A stretch of 64,000 nt of DNA from Jejuia sp. UBA6058 (GTDB lineage: Bacteria; Bacteroidota; Bacteroidia; Flavobacteriales; Flavobacteriaceae): NCBI GenBank assembly GCA_002428965.1, contig DIYI01000019.1, positions 10,633 to 74,632 of the forward strand. The letters are read 5' to 3'. The position numbers and the translations under genes were made by a program. This document shows, piece by piece, positions 1 through 7,484 of the stretch. Position 1 is the first letter of the stretch, and every line of letters starts with the position of its first letter. The notes under the pieces were generated by a model. It saw only the letters and a program-made list of their open reading frames with translations. It was not told the DNA's origin and did not search any database.

Positions 1-362
1 TCGGTACTTACAATAGCAGTCCATTCTTTATCCCCAGGAATTACATAAAACGTGTAGCTCCCAGCTTTAATGGTCTTTCCATCCAATTTCATATCGGTAT
101 ATAAAGTCAATTCTGCAGCTTCGTTGGCGCCAGTTCTCCAAACCTTTCCGTTTGGTGCCAATTTAGATAAAGCTCTACCTTTAAGTTGAGGTCTACTGTA
201 CACAATTTTTATCAGTTTGTCCGATACTTTGTAATCTCTTGGAAATGCTGCTGCATCCATCGGACTCTTATCCATTTTAGAGAATTTTTGTGCGGAAACG
301 TTCACGCTAAAAAGCATTACCATGGCAAAGGCCAATGCTGCTAGAATTTTTGATGTTTTCAT
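1..362 (-). CDS. DUF2911 family secreted protein (3' end outside window)
   Basis: The reading frame starts at the ATG at 362-360 and runs off the window start with no stop, so about 120 residues are visible. An N-terminal signal peptide (MKTSKILAALAFAMVMLFS then a VSAQ cleavage region) is followed by the usual DUF2911 opening: SPMDAAAFPRDYKVSDKLIKI, then YSRPQLKGR and GKVWRTGANEAAEL near residues 55-80. DUF2911 proteins are small exported proteins common in Bacteroidota and their function is unknown. A TAAATTTG promoter element lies 22 bp upstream. The family call is from memory of these motifs. Confidence 0.85.
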   Translation of the reverse strand, partial: MKTSKILAALAFAMVMLFSVNVSAQKFSKMDKSPMDAAAFPRDYKVSDKLIKIVYSRPQLKGRALSKLAPNGKVWRTGANEAAELTLYTDMKLDGKTIKAGSYTFYVIPGDKEWTAIVST

Positions 363-383
363 CTTTTAATTTTTTTCATTGTT

Positions 384-391
384 CAAATTTA
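384..391 (-). promoter_or_regulatory. -7 promoter element of the DUF2911 gene
   Basis: On the minus strand this reads TAAATTTG, a full match to the Bacteroidota TAnnTTTG element. It sits 22 bp before the ATG of the DUF2911 gene. No clear -33 TTG was confirmed. Confidence 0.5.
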
Positions 392-464
392 AGAGGTATT
401 ATCCTTAAAGTTTTGGTAAAAGTCGTTAAGCTTTGTTAAAGTTTACATGTAAATACAATAATTT

Positions 465-545
465 GGGCGTTACCCACAAGGGGTCGGGCTTTCACGAGTC
501 GCTCTCTGCGAGGAGCTCCAACAATCGCTTAATCCCTAACGCGGG
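465..545. repeat. Dispersed palindromic intergenic repeat, copy 1
   Basis: The unit opens with GGGCGTTA (465-472) and closes with TAACGC (537-542), an inverted terminal pair. Inside it holds AAGGGGTCGGGCTTT, GAGTCGCTCTCT and GAGGAGCTCCAACAA. A second diverged copy lies at 7684-7775 with the same block order. It fills most of the 320-base gap between the DUF2911 and DUF202 genes. The small open frame across it has no protein-like features. I recall GGGCGTT...CCCTAACGC units as frequent in flavobacterial intergenic DNA, but cannot check that here. Confidence 0.7.
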
Positions 546-683
546 TCAGTCAGCTAACTTCCGTTTTAAACCCCAACTTATCACATATCTGATATGTTCA
601 ATTCCATTTATAACCTAAAACGAAAGCCAAAACCATATATTTTATAGTACATTTACAGATAAACCAAATAAAACCAAAAGGTT

Positions 684-989
684 TTGAAGTTTAGCAGAGA
701 TTTTAAACCAGACGAAAAAGTCATTCTAAGAGATTATTTAGCTATAGAGCGTACCCGTTTAGCTAACGAAAGGACATTGCTGTCCTACATTAGGTCTTCA
801 TTATATTTACTTATTGGGAGTATCGCGTTTTTCCAGTTAAAGGAATTCCCAAATTTTAAATACTTAGCCTTAGCCTCTTTAGTGTTTAGTGCGTTGTTCT
901 TTATTATTGGTATTTACAGATTCGCTACGTTAAAGCGCAGTTTAAAACGTTTGTATTATATGTCCGAGAGTTTGGGTGAAAAAAATTAA
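684..989 (+). CDS. DUF202 (YidH-like) small membrane protein
   Basis: This 101-residue protein has the DUF202 signature LAIERTRLANERTLLSYIRSS (residues about 19-38), followed by two membrane segments (about 38-53 and 58-78) and a basic tail. DUF202/YidH proteins are small inner-membrane proteins without a settled function. The start is TTG at 684. An in-frame stop lies at 669-671 and the first ATG comes far too late, so TTG is the only plausible start. It stands alone between two repeat-bearing intergenic regions. Confidence 0.85.
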   Translation: MKFSRDFKPDEKVILRDYLAIERTRLANERTLLSYIRSSLYLLIGSIAFFQLKEFPNFKYLALASLVFSALFFIIGIYRFATLKRSLKRLYYMSESLGEKN

Positions 990-996
990 AGGAGGA

Positions 997-1128
997 TGTC
1001 ACTTCGAGTAATTCCAATTTTAATTGGAATCGGATCTGTAAATCGAGTGTCATTTCGAACGTAGTGAGAAATCTAATTACACAATGTGGAATTATGGGAT
1101 TCCTCTTCGTTCCTCATTCGGAATGACA
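997..1128. repeat. Compound palindromic intergenic repeat
   Basis: Two abutting palindromic units. The first (997-1050) starts TGTCACTTCGAG, contains a perfect 9-bp hairpin ATTCCAATT/AATTGGAAT at 1011-1030, and ends in an AATCGAGTG arm. The second (1048-1128) starts TGTCATTTCGAACG and ends CATTCGGAATGACA, its imperfect inverse. It follows the DUF202 stop and precedes the 3' end of the next minus-strand gene, so it may serve as a convergent terminator region. Confidence 0.7.
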
Positions 1129-1152
1129 AAATACTTTTTAGATTGAATTTTT

Positions 1153-1656
1153 TCAATGAGAAATCAAATAATTGTACAAACTGCTATTTAGTTCATTTAA
1201 AACCTCAGGAATATCCTTTACATATGATTTTGTTTTTTTAATAGGCTTTCCCTTTTTAAAAAACGCCGCCCCATTTTTTAAGTCAATCTCCTTCCAGCCC
1301 ATATCGTATTTACTGTTGGCTTTGGTTTGAATAGTTAAGGGTTCAAAAGTGTATTGATGCTTCTCAAAGACTATTTTTATAGTGTATTGCATATGGAAAT
1401 ACTGCTTATCCGACTGAATCACATTTTCTTTAATACCAGTTAAAAGAATAACCTGATTGTCAATTTCTGTCTTAGGATTTTTATACGTTGTAATAATCCA
1501 GTTTAGGGTTTTGTTATGTAAGTCGGTTGCAGATAAATTTTCAATGGAAGTAATTATAGACTCTGGAGTTAAGCCACTTTCAGTAAATGTGAATTTGGTT
1601 TGGCCCTCGGCTCCTAAAGTCCATAGAATTGTTAATGAAAAAATAAAAGTTCTCAC
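1153..1656 (-). CDS. Secreted DUF4468-like protein
   Basis: A 167-residue protein with an N-terminal signal peptide (residues 1-18, MRTFIFSLTILWTLGAEG). The pattern 'sGLTPESIITSIENLSATDLHNKTLNWI ... YKNP' at about residues 27-60 resembles the DUF4468 (TBP-like fold) opening, where an 'alY.rt..Wi...y.np' motif recurs. Such proteins are secreted or lipid-anchored in Bacteroidota and lack a known role. It is 15 bp downstream of the VOC-fold lipoprotein on the same strand and may be co-transcribed. The family assignment is from motif memory and is tentative. Confidence 0.55.
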   Translation of the reverse strand: MRTFIFSLTILWTLGAEGQTKFTFTESGLTPESIITSIENLSATDLHNKTLNWIITTYKNPKTEIDNQVILLTGIKENVIQSDKQYFHMQYTIKIVFEKHQYTFEPLTIQTKANSKYDMGWKEIDLKNGAAFFKKGKPIKKTKSYVKDIPEVLNELNSSLYNYLISH

Positions 1657-1671
1657 TTTAAAGTTATATAA

Positions 1672-2211
1672 CTAATTCAAATTAACCTGCCAAGAAACTC
1701 CAAACTTATCTTCTAGAAACCCGAATTTTTCACTAAAACCGTAATTGGCAAGTGGCATTAAAACCTTACCACTTTCTGAAAGTTTGTTAAAAATAGTTTC
1801 TAGTTCTTCATTTGATTTACAATCCACAAAGTTGGATACGCCCGGTGTAAAGTTCCATGCATGTTTTACATAACTGTCACTGCAAGCAAATTGACTGCCG
1901 TTTAATTCAAATCGAGCCATTAAGATGCTACCTTCAGGAGCAGGTCCTTCAGCTCCAAATTTTCTAACATCTGTTATTTTTGAGTTTTCAAATATATCAA
2001 CGTAAAAATTCATGGCCTCTTCAGCATTACCGTCTTGAAATGTCAAAAATGTAGTAATTTGATTTTTGGAGTTTAAAGAAGAATTGGTCTTTTTTAAACT
2101 ATCTATCTTATTTTGTAAAGTAATTAGTTTTTCGTTAGTTTCTTTGTCTTTTTCAAAATTAGAGCAGTTAAAACAAAGAACAAGACATAATAGGAAGATG
2201 ATTTTTTTCAT
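1672..2211 (-). CDS. Lipoprotein with a PhnB-like VOC (glyoxalase-fold) domain
   Basis: The 179-residue product has a lipobox (MKKIIFLLCLVLCFNC, Cys16) and a heptad-like stretch (about 24-50). The remaining 130 residues match the '3-demethylubiquinone methyltransferase'/PhnB branch of the VOC superfamily: ITTFLTFQDGNAEEAMNFYVDIF, then FELNGSQFACSD and the ending DKFGVSWQVN. PhnB-like proteins are normally cytoplasmic and free-standing, so a lipid-anchored copy with a coiled-coil stalk is unusual. Substrate unknown. Confidence 0.75.
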   Translation of the reverse strand: MKKIIFLLCLVLCFNCSNFEKDKETNEKLITLQNKIDSLKKTNSSLNSKNQITTFLTFQDGNAEEAMNFYVDIFENSKITDVRKFGAEGPAPEGSILMARFELNGSQFACSDSYVKHAWNFTPGVSNFVDCKSNEELETIFNKLSESGKVLMPLANYGFSEKFGFLEDKFGVSWQVNLN

Positions 2212-2281
2212 TAGACTTTTGATATTAAGAAAATAAAGTTACCTAATTTATTTAATTACAATGAAATAAAAATGAGAAAAC

Positions 2282-2313
2282 AAAAAAAGCTTCAGAGAAT
2301 TCTGAAGCTTTTT
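2282..2313 (-). terminator. Terminator of the gatCAB-aspS operon
   Basis: A perfect stem AAAAAGCTTCAGA / TCTGAAGCTTTTT with a GAAT loop lies 22 bp after the gatB::aspS stop and is followed on the minus strand by a T tract. Confidence 0.85.
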
Positions 2314-2334
2314 ATATTGTAAATATTATTTTCT

Positions 2335-5300
2335 TTACTTCTTAATCACCTTAACATTCATTTCCTCAACTTTTTTATCAGAAAGGGGAGAAGGCGAACC
2401 AAATAATAAATCCTCACTGGTGCCTGTTTTTGGAAACGCCATCACTTCACGAATAGAGGCTTTTTTCTCTAGAATCATCATCAAACGGTCTACACCCCAA
2501 GCAATACCTCCGTGTGGTGGCGCACCATAATGAAAGGCTTGATACATCGTACCCACGCTTTTCATCATCTCATTTTTATCATAACCCATATTGCGATACG
2601 TAGCTTCTAAAATTTCTGGTTTGTGTGCACGCACAGATCCACCACCAATTTCGTAACCATTAAGAATCAAATCGTATTGCTGTGCAATAATACTACCGAT
2701 TTCTTCCTCTTTTCCATCGATATGTTTGTTGATATCGTAAACTGCTGGCATTGAAAATGGGTTGTGGGTAAACGTCCAATTACCTTCATCGGTCTTTTCA
2801 AACATTGGAAAATCTACCACCCAAGCTGGTCGTAATTCTTTTGGGTTGATCAACTTCAACATACTTCCTAATTCCTGACGCACCGCATCCAAAGCTTTAT
2901 TGGCGGTGTCATAATCTGCAGCAGAAAAGAATACAATATCACCAACTTTTGCTTTTGTAGTTTTAATAATATTTTCTGCAATAGTTTCACCTAAAAACTT
3001 AATAATAGGTGACTGCAAATCAGTCTCATTTACTATGATATAAGCAAGCCCACCCAAACCATGGTCTTGTGCAATAGCTGTGAGTTTTTCAATTTGACCT
3101 TTTGACAAGCGCTTGCTACCTTGTTCTTCGGCAGAAACTTTGATACACTTTACAACACCACCTTCGTCAATAGGTTTGCTAAATACTTGGAAGGATGTTT
3201 CTTTTACAATCTGCGTGATTTCCTGAAGTTTCAGGCCGAAACGTAAATCTGGTCGGTCGCAACCATACCAATCCATAGCTTCTTTATACGTTAGGATTTC
3301 AAACGGATGTAAAATCCATTTCTTACCATATATTTCCCTAACAATTTGATTGAACATTTTAGTGTTCAAATCAATAATATCTTGCATACTCGCGTATGCC
3401 ATTTCAATATCTAACTGCGTAAACTCTGGCTGTCTGTCACCACGAGAATCTTCGTCTCTAAAACAACGCGCTATTTGGAAATACTTCTCATAACCACTCA
3501 CCATTAAAATCTGCTTAAATTGCTGAGGAGCCTGTGGTAATGTGTAAAAAGATCCTGCTTTTTTGCGAGTAGGTACGATAAATTCTCTGGCACCTTCATC
3601 GGTTCCCGCAGTTAAAATAGGTGTTTCAACTTCTAGGAATTCCTGCTCATCCAGAATATCACGCATCAGCTTAATCACCTTGTGGCGATTCACTATTGCT
3701 TTACGCACCGCATCATTACGATGGTCTAAATACTTATATTGAAAACGTACTGTTTCGTTAGATTTGTGGGCACGCTTAATTTCAAAAGGTAAGGTTTTAG
3801 AAAGGTTTAGAATATCTAATTCCGACGTTTCCAACTCAATCGTACCCGTTCTAATGGATGGGTTATAATCTTCAGGATCGCGTCGTACCACCTGACCAGT
3901 TACAGTAATTACCGATTCTGGTTTCAACTTCACCAATTCATCTAAATTCGGAAAAGATTCCCTGCTCAAGCGCACCTGAAAAATCTCATGGCTAGAATCG
4001 CGTAAATCAATAAACATCAATTCCCCATGATCGCGAACACTAGATACCCAACCTGCTAAAGTGACGTTTTCAGATATTGAAGTTTCACTTAATTCAGAAG
4101 CCTTATGAGTCCTATATTGCTCTTTGACAACAATTGGAATTTCAGGAAGTTCTTCTTCAGTATTGTTTGTTTGTTTCTGGTTATTGGTTATTGGTTTTGA
4201 TTCAGTTGATAAATCGGCCTTCTTGTTTTTGTCACTTCCAGCAAGGGTTGCTAAAATACGTTCACGAATTACTTTTCCAGAAGCGCCTTTTCCAATTATA
4301 CCAATAACTTTTCCAACTAGAATACCCGCTTTTCCTTGGTTTCCAGCTTTAATATCATTGGCAATAGCTTCGTTTTCTGCAATTACTTTGGCAATAGCAT
4401 CATCAATCTGAGATTCAGAAATGATGTTATCCTCAAAATATTGGTTGTAATCAAAATTGCGGTCTTTTAAATAAGAAGTTATCGCATTCTGCACTAAAAC
4501 AGACGTCACTTTTTCTTCCTTAAACATCTGGAAAATTTCAATAAGATGTTCAATACGGTGAATATCACCATAATCATCAGCGCCAATATTATTCACCAAA
4601 GTTTTAGCCACAAATGACGGATCTTTAATCACATCATTTATCGCCATAAAAGTTTGGGAACGTAGATTATCTGCTGTAAAAAATTTGGCGTCTTGCGGCA
4701 ATACACCGCCTTTTATCAGAATGGATTCCACCGCAAAAGGAAGTGCACTTAAATCTACATCAATACTATCAACAACATCTTTTATGTTTACGAAAGGAAG
4801 ATCTGGTTCAGATATAAATCGATAATCTGCCTCAAACTCCTTTTTACGCATGGTTTTGGTTTGCTTCAAATCCGCATCAAACAAAACGGTGGTTTGGTCT
4901 GGTCTAAATTCCTTATGCTCTAAATAATAATTAAGTTGTTTTTCAACCTCTTCTTTTAGAGCGTCCACCATGAAACGGAAAGAGTTGAGGTTTTTTATCT
5001 CGGTACGCGGATTTAGATCATACGTATGTTTCTTGCGAAGCGAAACAGAAACGTCAGATTTAAACTCACCTTTTTCCAAGTTAGCTTCCGAAATTCCTAA
5101 ATTCTGGACAATACGCTGAATGTACTGCGCATAAGTAGAAGCATCTTCAATATGACGAATACAAGGTTCAGTAACAATTTCGATAAGTGGTACCCCAGCT
5201 TTATTAAAATCCACTAAAGATACATGCTTTTCGTGCATCAATTTTGCTGCATCTTCTTCAATATGCACTTGTGTTAAATTCACTGTAAATTGCGAACCGT

Positions 5301-5673
5301 CATTTCTAAAACAAGACACTTGTCCGTCAGGAATCACAGGGTTGTGAAACTGTGTGATCTGAATGTTTTTTGGGTTGTCAGGATATTCGTAGTGCTTCCT
5401 GTCCCAGGAAATAACCTCATTTTCAAAAGTAGATTTTACCGCTTTTCCGAAGTAAATCGCTTTAGTAATAGCCTCTTTATTTATTGCAGGCAAAACTCCC
5501 ATTTGCCCAGTACAGACAGAACAAATATTATGATTTGGTGTTTCAATATCTCCAGCATTGGCACAAGAACAAAACAGCTTTGTTTTTGTGTTTAATCTTA
5601 CGTGCGTTTCCAGCCCGATAACTAACTCTATTTCATGCGCTTTAAGTAGCTCGTTTAATTGCTCCAGTTCCAT
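2335..5673 (-). CDS. gatB-aspS: GatB-AspRS fusion: amidotransferase subunit B joined to aspartyl-tRNA synthetase
   Basis: One uninterrupted 1112-residue protein holds two complete enzymes. Residues 1-477 are GatB: IELVIGLETHVRLNTKTKLFC, zinc-type cysteines at 35, 37, 51 and 54, HIEEDAAK at 138-145, and a YqeY-like tail ending GKGASGKVIRERILATL. Residues about 478-515 are a polar linker rich in Asn, Thr, Lys and Glu. Residues about 516-1112 are a bacterial AspRS: OB-fold anticodon domain (539-620), motif 1 (EVETPILTAGTDEGAREF), LPQAPQQFKQ, motif 2 (FRDEDSRGDRQPEFTQ, 739-754), a GAD insertion (about 815-895) and motif 3 (GGIAWGVDRLMMIL, 1055-1068). Anticodon-domain His549 (RDHG) is the residue I recall as typical of non-discriminating AspRS; E. 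coli has Leu. The ATG overlaps the gatA stop by one base. The inferred role is channelling Asp-tRNA(Asn) straight to amidation. Both domains keep their catalytic motifs, so this is not a sequencing artefact within a pseudogene. Confidence 0.95.
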   Translation of the reverse strand: MELEQLNELLKAHEIELVIGLETHVRLNTKTKLFCSCANAGDIETPNHNICSVCTGQMGVLPAINKEAITKAIYFGKAVKSTFENEVISWDRKHYEYPDNPKNIQITQFHNPVIPDGQVSCFRNDGSQFTVNLTQVHIEEDAAKLMHEKHVSLVDFNKAGVPLIEIVTEPCIRHIEDASTYAQYIQRIVQNLGISEANLEKGEFKSDVSVSLRKKHTYDLNPRTEIKNLNSFRFMVDALKEEVEKQLNYYLEHKEFRPDQTTVLFDADLKQTKTMRKKEFEADYRFISEPDLPFVNIKDVVDSIDVDLSALPFAVESILIKGGVLPQDAKFFTADNLRSQTFMAINDVIKDPSFVAKTLVNNIGADDYGDIHRIEHLIEIFQMFKEEKVTSVLVQNAITSYLKDRNFDYNQYFEDNIISESQIDDAIAKVIAENEAIANDIKAGNQGKAGILVGKVIGIIGKGASGKVIRERILATLAGSDKNKKADLSTESKPITNNQKQTNNTEEELPEIPIVVKEQYRTHKASELSETSISENVTLAGWVSSVRDHGELMFIDLRDSSHEIFQVRLSRESFPNLDELVKLKPESVITVTGQVVRRDPEDYNPSIRTGTIELETSELDILNLSKTLPFEIKRAHKSNETVRFQYKYLDHRNDAVRKAIVNRHKVIKLMRDILDEQEFLEVETPILTAGTDEGAREFIVPTRKKAGSFYTLPQAPQQFKQILMVSGYEKYFQIARCFRDEDSRGDRQPEFTQLDIEMAYASMQDIIDLNTKMFNQIVREIYGKKWILHPFEILTYKEAMDWYGCDRPDLRFGLKLQEITQIVKETSFQVFSKPIDEGGVVKCIKVSAEEQGSKRLSKGQIEKLTAIAQDHGLGGLAYIIVNETDLQSPIIKFLGETIAENIIKTTKAKVGDIVFFSAADYDTANKALDAVRQELGSMLKLINPKELRPAWVVDFPMFEKTDEGNWTFTHNPFSMPAVYDINKHIDGKEEEIGSIIAQQYDLILNGYEIGGGSVRAHKPEILEATYRNMGYDKNEMMKSVGTMYQAFHYGAPPHGGIAWGVDRLMMILEKKASIREVMAFPKTGTSEDLLFGSPSPLSDKKVEEMNVKVIKK

Positions 5674-7073
5674 TATAGCGTATCTTTTAAGAAGTTAGCA
5701 AAAGTTAAAACAAGGTCGTCGTTAGTTTTGGCGGCGGTAATTTGCATACCAGTTTCAGTACCTTGTGGAATCGTTAATGTTGGCAGTTGTCCTAGACTAA
5801 AACCAACGGTATAAGCATCCGACAAGTACATGGCTAAAGGATCTTTCAAACTATCGCCAATTTTAGGAGGTGTACTTGGGGTCACGGGAGAAATGATAAT
5901 GTCCACTTCCTTAAAATCATGCTCAAAATTCTCAGAAATTTGATCGCGTAAGTTCAACCCTTTCAAATATATTTCATCTGAAAACCCTTGGGACAAAACC
6001 TGATTACCTCCAACAATTCTTCGTTTTGTTTCTTCTGAAAAGTTTTCAGAACGTGTCACCGCATAAGTCTCTTTTAAATTATCAGCTTCAATACGGTTGC
6101 CGTAATTTGTCCCATCCAAACGCGACAGGTTAGAAGCGGTTTCGGCCATCGCCAAAGTATAATAGGTAGAAACAAGCGTATTCGACTCAAAAAAGTCTAA
6201 TGCCTTTACTGTGATACCTTTAGCTTTTATTTTATCAAGCGTCGCTAAAAAATCAGACTTCACCTGAGCATCAATAGCTTCACTTTCTATGAAGTTTTTA
6301 AAGTAGCCAACAGTTTTAATTTCGTCTACATTTGAAATGCTTTCTTCTAAAATGCCTTCAGAAGCATACGTAGTTTGATCCTTCCCATCCATACCGCTAA
6401 TCACGTTCAAAACAATACGAACATCCTCAATAGATTTAGCAATAGGGCCAACGCAATCTGTGGAAGACGCGTACGCCATTAATCCGAATCGAGACACACG
6501 TCCGTAAGTAGGTTTTAAACCATAAACACCATTATATCCTGCAGGCTGACGAATAGAACCGCCAGTATCACCACCAATAGAAAATACCGTATAATCTTTA
6601 GCAACATTCACCGCAGAACCACCGCTAGAGCCGCCTCCAACTAGTTCAGGATTTATAGCGTTTTTTACCGCACCAAAAATGGTGTTCTCACTAGAAGACC
6701 CATGGCCAAAACTATCACAATTTTCTTTTACTAACGGAATAGCTCCAGCATCTAATAACTTCTGAATTGCAGTAGCTGTATATGCAGATTTATAGTTTTT
6801 TAATAAATCAGAGCTTGCTGTGGTATAAGTGCCTTGTACCATGTACACATCCTTAATGCCAAAAGGAATACCCTCTAATAAACCAATTTCTTCACCATTA
6901 GCGATTTTAGTATCAACCTTGGCAGCTAAATCTAAAGCCAATTCATCCAATAGTGCATTTACCGTATTATGAGTATTAGGTTTTAAAGCTTCTAGCTTTC
7001 CTTTAACTAGCTCGGTACAGGTAATATGTTTACCTACCAACTGCTCATGAATATGTCGTATTTGCGAATCCAT
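5673..7073 (-). CDS. gatA: Asp-tRNA(Asn)/Glu-tRNA(Gln) amidotransferase subunit A
   Basis: A 466-residue amidase-signature protein that would hydrolyse glutamine and pass ammonia to GatB. The Lys-cisSer-Ser triad is visible: Lys74 in PFGIKD, Ser149 in GGGSSGGS and Ser173 in GGDTGGSIRQPAG. The spacing (75 and 24 residues) matches the GatA family. Length is slightly short against about 485. It sits 3 bp after gatC and overlaps gatB::aspS by one base (TAATG), which implies translational coupling. The partner genes make GatA more likely than a free-standing amidase. Confidence 0.95.
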   Translation of the reverse strand: MDSQIRHIHEQLVGKHITCTELVKGKLEALKPNTHNTVNALLDELALDLAAKVDTKIANGEEIGLLEGIPFGIKDVYMVQGTYTTASSDLLKNYKSAYTATAIQKLLDAGAIPLVKENCDSFGHGSSSENTIFGAVKNAINPELVGGGSSGGSAVNVAKDYTVFSIGGDTGGSIRQPAGYNGVYGLKPTYGRVSRFGLMAYASSTDCVGPIAKSIEDVRIVLNVISGMDGKDQTTYASEGILEESISNVDEIKTVGYFKNFIESEAIDAQVKSDFLATLDKIKAKGITVKALDFFESNTLVSTYYTLAMAETASNLSRLDGTNYGNRIEADNLKETYAVTRSENFSEETKRRIVGGNQVLSQGFSDEIYLKGLNLRDQISENFEHDFKEVDIIISPVTPSTPPKIGDSLKDPLAMYLSDAYTVGFSLGQLPTLTIPQGTETGMQITAAKTNDDLVLTFANFLKDTL

Positions 7074-7076
7074 AAC

Positions 7077-7346
7077 CTATTCTTCAATAACTTTCGAAAC
7101 TACCAAGTAGCCGTTTTTCTCCTTCGGAAAGTTTTCAATTATAATCTGTTTTTCAGCTTCAGAACTATCCACTACAATATCCTCTCTTAAATTATCTAAA
7201 GACACCGCATTATTATGATTAGTATTAGGAGTATTGGTATTCGATGTATCAGCATTTTTAATTACTTCAAATAACTTGTTCACAGTCTCAGATGGCTGCG
7301 CTCCTTTAATACTGGACAAAACGTCCACTGTCATAATTTTGCTCAT
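7077..7346 (-). CDS. gatC: GatC-like subunit, diverged N-terminus with Asn-rich spacer
   Basis: An 89-residue protein whose last 37 residues (LREDIVVDSSEAEKQIIIENFPKEKNGYLVVSKVIEE pattern) match the GatC C-terminal segment, which wraps the GatA-GatB interface. The N-terminal half does not look like the usual GatC helical region: it is shortened and runs into a low-complexity Asn/Thr stretch (TSNTNTPNTNHNN, about residues 34-46). The start is ATG 7346, with a second in-frame ATG at 7334. It is the first structural gene after the attenuator. The identity rests on the C-terminal motif and the neighbours. Confidence 0.75.
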   Translation of the reverse strand: MSKIMTVDVLSSIKGAQPSETVNKLFEVIKNADTSNTNTPNTNHNNAVSLDNLREDIVVDSSEAEKQIIIENFPKEKNGYLVVSKVIEE

Positions 7347-7363
7347 AGCTGAAATTTAAGATT

Positions 7364-7441
7364 AAAAAAAGCCTTCCGATATCGGAAGGCTTTTCAGTAT
7401 GTTCAAACAATAACCTTCCTATCCTAGCACGTAGGATTATT
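7364..7441 (-). promoter_or_regulatory. Transcription attenuator of the gatCAB-aspS operon
   Basis: In minus-strand order: segment 1, ATCCTA (7437-7432), pairs across CGTGC with TAGGAT (7426-7421), supported by outer CAATAA/TTATTG arms. Segment 2, GATAGGAAGG (7423-7414), can instead pair with CCTTCC plus TATC of segment 3. Segments 3 and 4 (7394-7381 and 7380-7367) are a perfect 14-base palindromic pair AAAAGCCTTCCGAT/ATCGGAAGGCTTTT followed by seven T, a strong intrinsic terminator 18 bp before gatC. The last leader codons and stop lie inside segments 1-2, as in trp/his attenuators. The alternative pairings are read by eye and were not folded. Confidence 0.85.
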
Positions 7442-7471
7442 GAAATTATTATTGTTATTGTTGTTTTTCAT
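7424..7471 (-). CDS. Asn-rich leader peptide of the gatCAB-aspS operon
   Basis: A 15-codon frame, ATG 7471 to TAG 7424, encodes MKNNNNNNNFNNPTC. Nine of fifteen residues are Asn: seven in a row (7465-7445), then Phe, then two more. Both AAC and AAT are used. A TATATTTG promoter lies 13 bp upstream and no other gene fits here. The operon product makes Asn-tRNA(Asn), so the Asn run is what a leader-peptide attenuator for this operon should encode. Start context is A-rich (GTAAAACTT), typical for the phylum. Scarce charged tRNA(Asn) would stall ribosomes here and let the antiterminator form (inference). Confidence 0.88.
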   Translation of the reverse strand: MKNNNNNNNFNNPTC

Positions 7472-7484
7472 AAGTTTTACGCGT

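Noticed and set aside
433..618. Open frame of 61 codons across the first dispersed repeat
   Set aside because: It lies on the palindromic repeat, has no protein-like composition, and its second half follows inverted-repeat blocks found again at 7684-7775.
4129..4242. Possible frameshift or stop separating gatB from aspS
   Set aside because: The minus-strand frame is continuous through the linker, with no stop, and both flanking domains are intact. A low-complexity linker alone is not evidence of an artefact.
4124..4411. 95-codon plus-strand frame inside gatB-aspS
   Set aside because: It is antisense to the conserved GatB tail and linker and has no recognisable domain or start context, so it is a shadow frame.
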